The translations under genes and the position numbers were made by a program. 64,000 nucleotides of DNA from Vibrio rhodolitus. Its GTDB lineage: Bacteria; Pseudomonadota; Gammaproteobacteria; Enterobacterales; Vibrionaceae. The notes under the pieces are model-generated. The model did not search any database and was not told where the DNA came from. It worked only from the letters and a program-made list of their open reading frames with translations. Below are positions 49,096-57,550 of this stretch, piece after piece. The first letter of the stretch is position 1. Each line of letters opens with the position of its first letter. The stretch lies in the NCBI RefSeq assembly GCF_003350325.1, contig NZ_QLYZ01000002.1, positions 124,001-188,000 of the forward strand, read 5' to 3'.

Positions 49096-49731
49096 ATGCG
49101 CTTAGAATCACATGGAGTTGTAGCATTGGAAAATATTCAACACTATCATGCATTTATTTTCGACATGGATGGAACTTTACTCGATACCATGCCGACACAT
49201 CTTCAGGCGTGGTATGAAACCGCGCGAGTTTACGGGTTTCCGTTTGATATAGATTGGGTACACAGTCTAGGAGGCATGCCAAGTAGGAAAATCCTTGAAC
49301 AAATCAATCTACGTTACGATTTGTCGATAGATTGCGATGAAGCATCGGAGTATAAAATGGACTGTTTTCGCAAGATGTCTGACAATATTCAACCAATTCA
49401 AATAACGCTTGATATCTTGAACCAGTTTTACCGGACTAAGCGGATTGCCATTGGTACCGGTAGCCAAAGTCATAGCGCTGAGCGTTTAATCCGTGCGTCT
49501 GGCTTAGAAGACAAAATCGAAGTGATCGTCGGCGCTGATCACGTAGAGAATCATAAGCCTAATCCTGATACCTTTTTGCTCGCCGCTGAAAAATTAGGCG
49601 TTGAGGCGAAAAACTGTTTGGTATTTGAAGATACCGAAATAGGCTTAAAGGCTGCTCACTCAGCTGGGATGGATTGTATGCTATTAAGCGAGCAACAGTT
49701 ACAGCTGTTTCCATATGAGATAAAAAAATAA
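49096..49731 (+). CDS. HAD-family phosphatase, YqaB-like (beta-phosphoglucomutase subfamily)
   Basis: This 211-residue protein has all HAD motifs: motif I FDMDGTLLDT, the cap segment LGGMPSRKI, motif II IGTGS, and motifs III/IV with the Lys of HKPNPDTF and FEDTEIGLKAA. It reads closest to E. coli YqaB, a fructose-1-phosphate phosphatase. The start is uncertain: ATG 49096 is used, but a GTG at 49081 directly behind GAAAGGAAG or a TTG further in are possible. The stop codon lies inside a bidirectional terminator. Confidence 0.82.
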   Translation: MRLESHGVVALENIQHYHAFIFDMDGTLLDTMPTHLQAWYETARVYGFPFDIDWVHSLGGMPSRKILEQINLRYDLSIDCDEASEYKMDCFRKMSDNIQPIQITLDILNQFYRTKRIAIGTGSQSHSAERLIRASGLEDKIEVIVGADHVENHKPNPDTFLLAAEKLGVEAKNCLVFEDTEIGLKAAHSAGMDCMLLSEQQLQLFPYEIKK

Positions 49732-49750
49732 GCCGCTATAGCGGCTTATT
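49727..49750. terminator. Bidirectional terminator between yqaB-like gene and gsk
   Basis: A perfect 24-base palindrome, AATAAGCCGCTA and its complement, with A-rich left and T-rich right flanks; it includes the stop codon of the HAD gene. Confidence 0.85.
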
Positions 49751-49756
49751 TTCTAA

Positions 49757-51061
49757 TTATCGATCCCAGTAGGCTTCTTCGAGACTATCTTCACGCTCTG
49801 GTAAAGCACTTGATAGGCGAGGAGAGTGCTGGGTAAGAACCTCATAACTCACGCGGTTTGCATACTTACAGATTTGCGAAAGCGATGAGTAGGTTAAGTA
49901 TGAACGGTCATGCTTGGTAGAACCAGGAACAGTAACGACATGGAAACTGTTCGCCGCAATATCGTGTAGCAAAGCGGAAAGTGCAGCATCACCTGCGCCG
50001 TTAGTGTTCTTAATCTCAATTGGACCACCTAGGTAAGGACCAATATGAGAGTAGACCTTCTGCGGAGTGTCACAATCTTCTTTGCGCATTGCACGGCTAA
50101 ACTCAAAGCGATTGAATTCACAAATAACACCGTGCTGAAGCATGTGGTCAGTTTCGCGAAGTGTCTCAACATCGCTGTAACCCGCCATGTATAAACCATT
50201 AGGACCTGCGGTGCAAAGAACCAGATCCACCCACTCTAGAGCACGGTCTGCCGCTTGAAGGGGATCACAAATACCAGTTAGAGCTTCGCCTTCTTCTTCG
50301 TTCATTGCAACGATGGTGATGTTCTCTCGTAGGTATTCTTGCCACCATTCAGCATTGCCTTCGATCACCCATTTAGTTCCAAGAGTAAGTACGACAGGAA
50401 CATTCTTCGATTTCGCAATTTCAATTGCACGCGCTACTGCTTTAGGCATTGGGTCTTCTGGTTTACCACGCATTAAGTAAGAAGAAACAACCAACGCCGA
50501 AGCTTTATCAAATACGCTCTCAGGAATGCTTTCTGGATGAAGTTGGTTCATGTGACCTTCATTGATTGCGAAAGTACGCTCACCATCTTCGGTAATTAAC
50601 GTATAGCAACGACCGATAGGACCTTCAACCATCTGTAGGTGGTTTAGATTCATGCGCGCAGAAGTACGACACAGGTAGCGGTATGCAAAAGAGCCTACTT
50701 CGATATTGCGTGACATTACACCAAGTAATACTGACTTACTGTCTGCCAACACAGAGTAGTTATGTAGTGTATTACCAATGGTATCACCAGGATATTGGTG
50801 AGTAATCAAGCCACGTTCAACAAGCTCAACGTAAAGAGCATCAGCCTTGCTTTCTTCAAGTACAAGAGAATGACCTTTACTCAAGTCGTACTTGGCAAGA
50901 AACTCATCATCAACACGAGCTTCGATATCGACGATAGTTTGTCCCACACCAACGATGATTGGTCGGTATAACTTAGAAGGTTGCTTCGCTTGGTTTACCA
51001 ATGGATCACGAGCGTGAGTTGGGAAATAGTGCTTCGATTTGCGCTGGCCTGGAAATTTCAT
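49757..51061 (-). CDS. gsk: Inosine/guanosine kinase
   Basis: This 434-residue PfkB-family kinase phosphorylates inosine and guanosine for purine salvage. It follows the enterobacterial enzyme along its whole length, from MKFPGQRKSKHYF at the start to LPEREDSLEEAYWDR at the end. The C-terminal PfkB motif with the catalytic Asp is NTNGAGDAALSALL (about 350-365); GGPIEI precedes it. It stands alone and shares a terminator with the convergent HAD gene. Confidence 0.96.
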   Translation of the reverse strand: MKFPGQRKSKHYFPTHARDPLVNQAKQPSKLYRPIIVGVGQTIVDIEARVDDEFLAKYDLSKGHSLVLEESKADALYVELVERGLITHQYPGDTIGNTLHNYSVLADSKSVLLGVMSRNIEVGSFAYRYLCRTSARMNLNHLQMVEGPIGRCYTLITEDGERTFAINEGHMNQLHPESIPESVFDKASALVVSSYLMRGKPEDPMPKAVARAIEIAKSKNVPVVLTLGTKWVIEGNAEWWQEYLRENITIVAMNEEEGEALTGICDPLQAADRALEWVDLVLCTAGPNGLYMAGYSDVETLRETDHMLQHGVICEFNRFEFSRAMRKEDCDTPQKVYSHIGPYLGGPIEIKNTNGAGDAALSALLHDIAANSFHVVTVPGSTKHDRSYLTYSSLSQICKYANRVSYEVLTQHSPRLSSALPEREDSLEEAYWDR

Positions 51062-51294
51062 GGTCTAAGGGGTGCTAAAAATTTTCTGCATCATATCACA
51101 TTGATGATAGATTCCTTTCATCAAAATTTCACTAAAACGTGCGTCATCATGTTGATTGATACAATTTTGAGCGATAACGAAGTGGGTTAAGTTTTGCAAA
51201 GAGCACTTTACACTCAAGTGATGCTATCTAAGCCACAAGTTTGCTTTGGCTGAAAGTGTAAATCTAGAGTGATGTAACTTAAGCGATAAAAGAA

Positions 51295-51313
51295 AGCCGC
51301 TCTAAGAGCGGCT
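51295..51313 (-). terminator. Terminator of the CreA-like gene
   Basis: A perfect 8-bp stem AGCCGCTC / GAGCGGCT with a 3-nt loop; read on the minus strand it is followed by TTTCTTTT. Confidence 0.8.
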
Positions 51314-51318
51314 GGTGT

Positions 51319-51786
51319 TTAATTTGTTTCTGGTTTGACAACGTATGCTTTTGTGCCCCATAGCGGAACGGTAGATAAGCTATGTTTGAAGCTGCCATCA
51401 GTCTCTTTTGTTGTGTAAGAAAGGTAGAGTAGCGTCTGGTTTTCCGCATCGTAAATACGGCGAACTTTCATTGACTTGAAAAAGATACTTTTGGATTTCT
51501 TAAAAACAACTTCTCCAGATTTACTCTTGTCAATTTGAGCAATCATCTCAGGAGTGATATCACCAGTTTGACGACAAGATATTGAGCTATCGCTTGGATC
51601 TGCAAGGCTAAGGTCTGCTTCAATAGATGCGATATGGCATGTCACCCCAGTAACAACATCATCTTTTAGATTTTCAATTTTGATGTCTTTTAAGGTAAAC
51701 ATTCCCAATGAAACATCGCCAACTTCATTGTCAGAACAACCAGTAATCAAACCAGTAAGTAAGACAGCTGCGAGCAGTTTTTTCAT
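51319..51786 (-). CDS. CreA-like lipoprotein
   Basis: This 155-residue protein starts from the second Met (MKKLL). A lipobox ending LITGC at residues 13-17 predicts a lipoprotein, whereas E. coli CreA has an ordinary signal peptide. The body matches the CreA family: VTGVTCHIASIEADL, DSSISCRQTGDI, GEVVFKKSKSIFFKSMKV and RIYDAENQTLLYLSY. The family's function is unknown. The two body cysteines could form a disulfide. Confidence 0.85.
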   Translation of the reverse strand: MKKLLAAVLLTGLITGCSDNEVGDVSLGMFTLKDIKIENLKDDVVTGVTCHIASIEADLSLADPSDSSISCRQTGDITPEMIAQIDKSKSGEVVFKKSKSIFFKSMKVRRIYDAENQTLLYLSYTTKETDGSFKHSLSTVPLWGTKAYVVKPETN

Positions 51787-52080
51787 CATTTATCCTTTCG
51801 AACGGTGAAACTTGAATTAGTAAGAGGTTGTGAAACGCCACTGTGGCTGGTTGGTTGCGCTTAATCGCGCTAACTAGACTTAAGTGGTGGACCATGGCTG
51901 CTTGTCGCTGAATTGGTAAGCAAAGCAGCAGTTACGTTTCTAGATTATACAAAATGTAATCTTTAGCATAGGTCTATTAGCTAATTATTAACAAGCGCGC
52001 GAACAGAGTCGTTGAAAAGCTTGTATTCAACGCTAGAGGTGATTAAGCTTCGAAAAGTGTATTTTATATGGCTGACACCA

Positions 52081-52596
52081 ATGTCTCATCAGGTCCCACA
52101 AATTGCAGCAACCAAAAATCAATGGCTATATCAACAAGTTGATGTTGAGTTTCCAACTAAAGAGAGTTTAGAAGGTCTCAAGATCTACAAGTCATGGGTT
52201 GATGAGCGCAAATACGTCAAATTTGATAAGGATTCTAAGCCCTCAGACGCTAACCCGTTTGAATCAAATGACATCTATTTGGTTGATTTCCATCGACTCA
52301 CCGTCATGTTTGCATTGCTGCAATCTAAACGATGGGAGCAAGAGACGGATCAGCAGATGATCATTGAGTTTCTCACACAGATTATTTACTCCGAGCCGTG
52401 CCAACTATTTCTAGGTTTTAGAGATGGCGAACCAGTCGCAGCAGCAATCGTGACGTTATCAAACGCTGAGTTGTTGGTTTCTGATCTCTACGTAGATCCA
52501 AGTGTAAATCAAAACAGTTTTGTTTGTGCTTTGATAGAGAAGGTTACGCAATCGACAGAAATGCCTCTCAATAGTGACGCTTATCTTGAAATCTAA
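52081..52596 (+). CDS. Uncharacterised protein, possibly GNAT-like
   Basis: From the ATG at 52081 this encodes 171 residues; the open frame runs back to 52012, and neither end has a good ribosome site, so the start is unsure. I do not recognise the family. The C-terminal part (LFLGFRDGEPVAAAIV, then LLVSDLYVDPSV) has the strand pattern of a GNAT acyltransferase core, but the acetyl-CoA loop is not evident. There is no signal peptide. It lies 72 bp before the HD-GYP gene. Confidence 0.55.
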   Translation: MSHQVPQIAATKNQWLYQQVDVEFPTKESLEGLKIYKSWVDERKYVKFDKDSKPSDANPFESNDIYLVDFHRLTVMFALLQSKRWEQETDQQMIIEFLTQIIYSEPCQLFLGFRDGEPVAAAIVTLSNAELLVSDLYVDPSVNQNSFVCALIEKVTQSTEMPLNSDAYLEI

Positions 52597-52622
52597 CCAT
52601 AGTTTCAACTAAGCAGAGTTCG

Positions 52623-52664
52623 GTATGGTATTGTTTGTTCAGATAATTACGAACATTACCATAC
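52623..52664. repeat. Inverted repeat directly upstream of the HD-GYP start codon
   Basis: A 15-bp stem with one mismatch and one wobble pair (GTATGGTATTGTTTG against the complementary arm ending TACCATAC) closes a 12-nt loop. It ends four bases before the GTG at 52669 and covers where a ribosome-binding site would be. No T-run follows. Confidence 0.65.
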
Positions 52665-52668
52665 GGCT

Positions 52669-54408
52669 GTGAAATCACTTTTAAATATCCCGCTCATAGT
52701 ATTGGCACTGTTTTGTGGTGAAGTGAACGCAAAGCAGTGGCATAGTAAAAATATCCTTATCATCCATTCATACTCGCCTTCATATCGTTGGACCGCAGAT
52801 CTACAGGATGGTATTGAACAAGCACTTAAGCAGTCAGACTCTCTGTATAAACTGTCGATAGAATATCTAGACAGTAAACGTATCGCTCACGCCAATTACC
52901 ATCAAGAGTTTAAGCAGTATTTCATTGCTAAATATCGTAATCACCAGTTTGATGCGGTGCTCGTTTCTGATGACAATGCTTTAGAACTAATCCAAGATTG
53001 GGATGATTTTCCGTTAGAAGGTCTGCCGATCATTGCTGGCGGGATCAATAACCTTGAGGCGAATCTCGACTCATTGACAGCCGATTCACACATCATATTT
53101 GAACAAGATCCCATAGATGAAACACTCGAGCTAATTACCACAATCCAACCAAACATTAAGACACTCTATTACGTTGCTGATCGTACAAAAACCTCTGAAT
53201 ATATTCATCAAGCGGTTGTTCGAGCGCTTGAAAACGAACCTTCTGTAGCTTTGGCAGAAATTCGCGATTTGCCTTTGTCCCAAGCCGCGCAGTCTTTGCA
53301 AAATATCTCCCCCAATGATGCGGTGCTACTAACCCATTACAATACGGAAACAGAACAGGGGGTTTACCATGGATACAACTATTTAGCGCACCAGTTTGCA
53401 AGCAATAGTGCCGCGCCCGTGTTTGTCTTTTGGGAGTTCTTTATTACCGATGGTGTGTTCGGTGGCTATGTTCATCGCTCTACTCACATCGGTACGCAGA
53501 TGGCAGTTGCACTGGCTAAGTTTTTGCCGATTAAATTTAGTGATGAACTCGATATAGAGCGCATAGAACAAACGGTAGTCGATCATCAAGCGCTATCACG
53601 GTTTAATATTAAACCTGCCGATCTGCCAGATGAAACGGTTTACCTCAATCAGCCGCAAAGTTATTTAAAGCAAAACTGGCAGATTGTCAGTATCGGGCTT
53701 TCCATCTTCTTTTGCATGGCTTTGGTTATTGTTACCCAAGGGATCTATATTCGTCAGAAAAAGCGCATCAATAAGCAAAACAAGAAAATTGTACGATTGC
53801 AAAAAAGAACCTTGAAGAGCCAGAAGGACATGATCATGGTTCTTGGTGATGCGATTGAAACGCGATCAGGCGAAACTGGTCATCATGTTCGACGAGTCGC
53901 TCAGGTATCGGCTCTGCTAGGAAAACTCTATGGTTTAACTCACCGCGATGTCGAATTGCTGGAAATCGTCAGTCCCATGCATGATGTCGGTAAAATAGCG
54001 GTATCAGAATCGATCTTAGAAAAGCCAGGCAAGTTAACCGAGCAGGAGTGGGCATTAATGCAAACGCATACGTTACACGGTCACAGGTTGTTAAGCTCGG
54101 GTGATGGTCACATCTTTAAACTTGCCGCAACGGTCGCCTATCAACACCACGAGCGTTGGGATGGCAAAGGCTACCCTGAAGGCTTAGCTGGGGAAGATAT
54201 TCATATTTTTGCCAGAATAACGGCAGTGGCTGATGTGTTTGATGCGCTTTTGAGTGAGCGTTGCTATAAGAAAGCATGGACAATCGATCAAGTCATCGAG
54301 TTGTTCAATCAAGAGCAAGGTAAGCAGTTTGACCCACAATTAACAGCGCTGTTTTTACGACATATAGATAAATTTATAGAAATAAGAAATGCGTCGCCTG
54401 ATAAATAA
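52669..54408 (+). CDS. Periplasmic-sensor HD-GYP phosphodiesterase
   Basis: This 579-residue protein has a signal-type N-terminus (about 1-21, ending VNA). Residues 25-325 resemble a periplasmic ABC-type substrate-binding fold (ILIIHSYSPSYRW at the start, VLVSDDNALELI, IIAGGIN), the arrangement found in many sensor kinases. A membrane segment lies at about 338-362, with a short coiled coil after it. The HD-GYP domain follows, with H438-D439 in MHDVGKIAV, HHERWDGKGYPEG near 495, and ADVFDALLSERCYKKAW. HD-GYP domains hydrolyse c-di-GMP. The start is a GTG giving MKSLLNIP; no ribosome site is visible because a hairpin occupies that place. Confidence 0.88.
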   Translation: MKSLLNIPLIVLALFCGEVNAKQWHSKNILIIHSYSPSYRWTADLQDGIEQALKQSDSLYKLSIEYLDSKRIAHANYHQEFKQYFIAKYRNHQFDAVLVSDDNALELIQDWDDFPLEGLPIIAGGINNLEANLDSLTADSHIIFEQDPIDETLELITTIQPNIKTLYYVADRTKTSEYIHQAVVRALENEPSVALAEIRDLPLSQAAQSLQNISPNDAVLLTHYNTETEQGVYHGYNYLAHQFASNSAAPVFVFWEFFITDGVFGGYVHRSTHIGTQMAVALAKFLPIKFSDELDIERIEQTVVDHQALSRFNIKPADLPDETVYLNQPQSYLKQNWQIVSIGLSIFFCMALVIVTQGIYIRQKKRINKQNKKIVRLQKRTLKSQKDMIMVLGDAIETRSGETGHHVRRVAQVSALLGKLYGLTHRDVELLEIVSPMHDVGKIAVSESILEKPGKLTEQEWALMQTHTLHGHRLLSSGDGHIFKLAATVAYQHHERWDGKGYPEGLAGEDIHIFARITAVADVFDALLSERCYKKAWTIDQVIELFNQEQGKQFDPQLTALFLRHIDKFIEIRNASPDK

Positions 54409-54572
54409 ATACGGACTTATGCAGTTGTTATATTTCAAAAGTGACATATACCCACATTTTAAAAATTTATCATGCTCAAGAGGTCGATTTGTTAACTCAA
54501 ACCTTTCAGTTACGCAAAATCGTTTTAATATTTAGAGGGTAAAAATAATATATTCATTCTGAGGTAAGTTAG

Positions 54573-55214
54573 ATGAATAAAACCAAATGTGTCATCTTTG
54601 ATTGTGAAGGAACTCTTGTTGATAGTGAGGTTCTTTGCTGTCGCGCGCTCTCTTCGGTGTTTAGGAAATTTGGAGCAGAGCTCAGTGTTGAACAAGCGAT
54701 GGAACACTTTGTTGGTGGTAAACTTGCCGATATTCTCACTGATACTAAAAAGAGGCTGGGCATAACCACATCTCTTGACGTACTTGAACCACAATACCGA
54801 ATTATTTTACGCCAATTGTTCGAATCAGAACTTCGACCAATGCCTAAGGCGAAAGAGTTATTGGATCATTTAGAGCAAAACAATATTGAGTATTGTGTGG
54901 TGTCTAACGGACCACGAGATAAAGTTGAGCATGCACTTGAGTTGACAGGGCTACTGAACTACTTCTCTGGAAAAGTTTTTTCGGCTTTTGACACCAATAG
55001 CTGGAAGCCCGAACCTGATTCAATTCTCTATTCTGCGATGAATATGGGCTATTTGCCCGATGAGTGTATCTATATCGACGATACACCTAAGGGGCTTGAA
55101 GCTGGTGTACGAGCTGGTATAAGAACCTATCAAATTTCAGGCTTAAGTAAGGAATCTTATCCTGGAGTTAGGGGAACGATTCAGTGTTTGAGTGAAGTAA
55201 CGCAGATAGTATAA
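54573..55214 (+). CDS. HAD-family phosphatase, YieH-like, with altered motif I
   Basis: This 213-residue protein is closest in reading to E. coli YieH, a 6-phosphogluconate phosphatase: LVDSEVLCCRA, VVSNGPRDKVEHAL, WKPEPDSI and YIDDTPKGLEAGV are all present. Motif I reads FDCEG: D10 (the nucleophile) is kept, but the second catalytic Asp, the general acid/base, is Glu12. That change could lower or alter activity. The ATG has GAGG upstream. A second HAD phosphatase lies 5 kb upstream but they are not close paralogs. Confidence 0.83.
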   Translation: MNKTKCVIFDCEGTLVDSEVLCCRALSSVFRKFGAELSVEQAMEHFVGGKLADILTDTKKRLGITTSLDVLEPQYRIILRQLFESELRPMPKAKELLDHLEQNNIEYCVVSNGPRDKVEHALELTGLLNYFSGKVFSAFDTNSWKPEPDSILYSAMNMGYLPDECIYIDDTPKGLEAGVRAGIRTYQISGLSKESYPGVRGTIQCLSEVTQIV

Positions 55215-55234
55215 AGACCCTGAAAAGGGTCTTT
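55213..55234. terminator. Bidirectional terminator
   Basis: A perfect 8-bp stem AAAGACCC / GGGTCTTT with a 6-nt loop between the convergent HAD and zinc-ribbon genes; it overlaps the HAD stop codon. Confidence 0.75.
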
Positions 55235-55238
55235 ATCT

Positions 55239-55445
55239 TTAATGAGCTAACATTGAATGTGTTGAGATAATTGGTAGTGAAGACGTTGGTGTAAACGCTT
55301 GATGGGAAACGATATGGTTTACATTTTCAAAAAATGAACCACACTGAGCACACAAAAACGAACCTGATTCGGAAATCAGAAACTCGTCACAGTTACACAG
55401 TGGGCAGTGATCTATATCATCAATAGCAAATAACTTTTCTTTCAC
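55239..55445 (-). CDS. Small zinc-ribbon protein
   Basis: This 68-residue protein has a CPLCNC pair and a second CAQC pair about 17 residues later, the spacing of a zinc ribbon. It starts at GTG with AGGAG about six bases upstream, which supports it as a real gene although short. The tail (FTPTSSLPIISTHSMLAH) is unstructured with two histidines. I do not recognise the family; no partner gene is apparent. Confidence 0.65.
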   Translation of the reverse strand: MKEKLFAIDDIDHCPLCNCDEFLISESGSFLCAQCGSFFENVNHIVSHQAFTPTSSLPIISTHSMLAH

Positions 55446-55735
55446 GTAGGCTCCTGCAGTAAGCGGAAATTATTGTTGTAGTGCAATTATTATTGTTAGC
55501 GTAATGTTAGTGCGTTTATTTATAGTTTAATTTAATGTGAGCTAAAGTGTCTTGGTGTTTGTGTACTTTAATTAAACTATGAGAGTTAACTCATGATCTT
55601 TGATTCAAAATCAAGCCTAGCACTGTTTTTTATCTGCACAGTAAAAATTGTGTCAATTAATTAAGAAAACAATCAATAATACACGCTCGCTTCCAAAACT
55701 CTCATACAATCGACTTAACAATCAATGGTCTACTT

Positions 55736-56056
55736 ATGAATCAAAAATATTGTGTAGTGCTAACAACCACAAATAATGACGAAAACAAAAATCAGTTAAT
55801 TAAAGCTATCCTAGAAGAACAGCTAGCGGCATGTATTCAAACAATGCCAATTGAAAGTCACTATGTATGGCACGGCGAACTGTGCTGCGATAATGAGACA
55901 TTGTTAGTGATCAAGTCTAAGCAGTCTTGCTACAGTGAGCTTGAAAGAACCATTGTAGAAAACCATTGCTATGAAACCCCTCAAGTCATTCAGCTACCGT
56001 TTAGCGAGGGGTTTAATCCTTATTTAACTTGGCTCGAAGAAAATACGCGCCGCTGA
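55736..56056 (+). CDS. cutA: CutA-type divalent cation tolerance protein
   Basis: This 106-residue protein carries the CutA core: EEQLAACIQ (about 28-36), YVWHGEL (about 43-49), ETLLVIKSK and the C-terminal YLTWLEENTRR. CutA proteins form very stable trimers with a ferredoxin-like fold, linked in E. coli to copper tolerance, though the role is unclear. Its last 37 bases overlap the end of the convergent DUF2238 gene. Confidence 0.92.
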   Translation: MNQKYCVVLTTTNNDENKNQLIKAILEEQLAACIQTMPIESHYVWHGELCCDNETLLVIKSKQSCYSELERTIVENHCYETPQVIQLPFSEGFNPYLTWLEENTRR

Positions 56057-56637
56057 AACACGAGTAGTGTTAGTGCTGATACCGCGCCTAATGTATCCAT
56101 AAGCATATCTTTCTGCGCGTCCCATATATCGCCTTGAGAGCCTAAAAAGGCGATCCCTTCTTCACCACCGGCGATCACGGCATACCACCATTCGATAATT
56201 TCATACGCGGCGGCTAAAGACATAATTGAAAACAAACCAAACAACAAAGAGATAGACGGGGTTACCTTACATTTCTTAATCAAGTATTCAGCGATAGGGT
56301 ATGCATAAAAACCAATTGAAAAATGCGCTACTCGATCAAAATGATTTCTATCAGCAGAGCCGATAAGTGAGTTGAACCAATCAAACGGAACCTCAGCAAA
56401 GGTATACTTTGAGCCGATGGTATGCAGACCAATCCAAATAAACATCAAAATATACGATGTTCTAGAAAATTCATGACTTTTCGACATCCACCAGATGATT
56501 CCGAGAGCCAAGACGACGGGAATGATTTCAGCAATCCATACAGCTCGAGATACAGGGTTGATTGCTGAGAAGGTGAACAGTAGTGAATACCCGAGTGTAA
56601 GCAGTAACAGCGTCTTAATATTTCTATTCGTAGTCAT
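56020..56637 (-). CDS. DUF2238 inner-membrane protein (YjdF-like)
   Basis: This 205-residue membrane protein has about six hydrophobic segments. It matches E. coli YjdF in the long conserved stretch from HTIGSKYTFAEVPF through NHFDRVAHFSIGF to GSQGDIWDAQKDML, including the acidic EIIEWWYA. Function unknown. The gene overlaps the 3' end of cutA by 37 bp on the opposite strand, so the two transcripts are complementary there. Confidence 0.9.
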   Translation of the reverse strand: MTTNRNIKTLLLLTLGYSLLFTFSAINPVSRAVWIAEIIPVVLALGIIWWMSKSHEFSRTSYILMFIWIGLHTIGSKYTFAEVPFDWFNSLIGSADRNHFDRVAHFSIGFYAYPIAEYLIKKCKVTPSISLLFGLFSIMSLAAAYEIIEWWYAVIAGGEEGIAFLGSQGDIWDAQKDMLMDTLGAVSALTLLVFQRRVFSSSQVK

Positions 56638-56898
56638 AATTTTGTTCCTAGTGCGTCTATTCCATTTTAGTCATTAGACTCTGGCAAAGAGTATACGATA
56701 ATAAAACGGTGTTCAATTGTTATTTTGTACACTGTTTTATTAATCAAGAAGGATGATGACGAAAAGTAGGGCAGTTAAGTTAAAAAATGTGCGATTAGTT
56801 CAAAACAAAGAACTGCAAATAGCTATTCGAAAAACGAACAAAAAAGTAAAGTATCTGGACTAAACTAAAGTTAATACTTGTCGATTGTTCAGGATGTT

Positions 56899-57519
56899 AT
56901 GCAGCAAAATTGTTGTCTTGCCAATATAGCTGAAATTGAAAACCCCTTACTGTGGCCAATACTTGAAGTATTGCGCCGTCAACCCACGGGATGGAAAGTA
57001 CACACGCTTGCCAGCGAGCTTATTGACCTCGAGTTGATGCCTCAACTTGATGAGCGCGCAGATAAAGATTTATTCAAACGTAACTTTTTGATGATGAATG
57101 CGCTTTATCAACTGCAAGAAACACTGTATCCCGATCATTATGTTCAAGTCGAAGCGATGGATATCGCGTTGCTCAGTGGTTGGGGAAGGCGACTCGATTT
57201 GAGTGTTGAAAGTGTTGACCCACTGCGTGATTATTATACCCAATGGACAAATTACGAAGCCGAACATGGCGAAATTCGTCGACTGTTGGATGAATTTTGG
57301 ACTCGTTATCGAGATTATGTTGGTAGTGAGAAGTTAAAAGTCGGCGATGTCACTCGAGATAAAGCACTACGAGTGTTTGAACTAGACGAAGGCGCGAGCG
57401 ATATCGAGATCCGTAAACGCTGGCGAAAACTCGCACTAAAATGGCATCCTGATCGACAAAGTGGCAATACCGCACATTTTCGTCTGGTGTGTGAAGCATG
57501 GAATGTATTGCGAGCATAA
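56899..57519 (+). CDS. DnaJ-related protein with C-terminal J domain
   Basis: This 206-residue protein uses ATG 56899 (AGGA five bases upstream), not the TTG at 56878. The first 140 residues (NPLLWPILEVL onward) match the DnaJ-related N-terminal family of gammaproteobacteria. The last 55 residues are a short J domain with the HPD tripeptide in KWHPDR, the part that stimulates DnaK ATPase. There are no zinc-finger or substrate domains, so it is a specialised co-chaperone of unknown client. It is followed by a strong terminator. Confidence 0.85.
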   Translation: MQQNCCLANIAEIENPLLWPILEVLRRQPTGWKVHTLASELIDLELMPQLDERADKDLFKRNFLMMNALYQLQETLYPDHYVQVEAMDIALLSGWGRRLDLSVESVDPLRDYYTQWTNYEAEHGEIRRLLDEFWTRYRDYVGSEKLKVGDVTRDKALRVFELDEGASDIEIRKRWRKLALKWHPDRQSGNTAHFRLVCEAWNVLRA

Positions 57520-57522
57520 AAG

Positions 57523-57545
57523 AAAAGCGCCCTTTGGCGCTTTTT
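57523..57545. terminator. Terminator shared by convergent genes
   Basis: A 9-bp stem AAAAGCGCC / GGCGCTTTT with a 4-nt loop and T-run, right after the DnaJ-related stop and just before the convergent ATPase gene end. Confidence 0.88.
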
Positions 57546-57550
57546 GGTTA

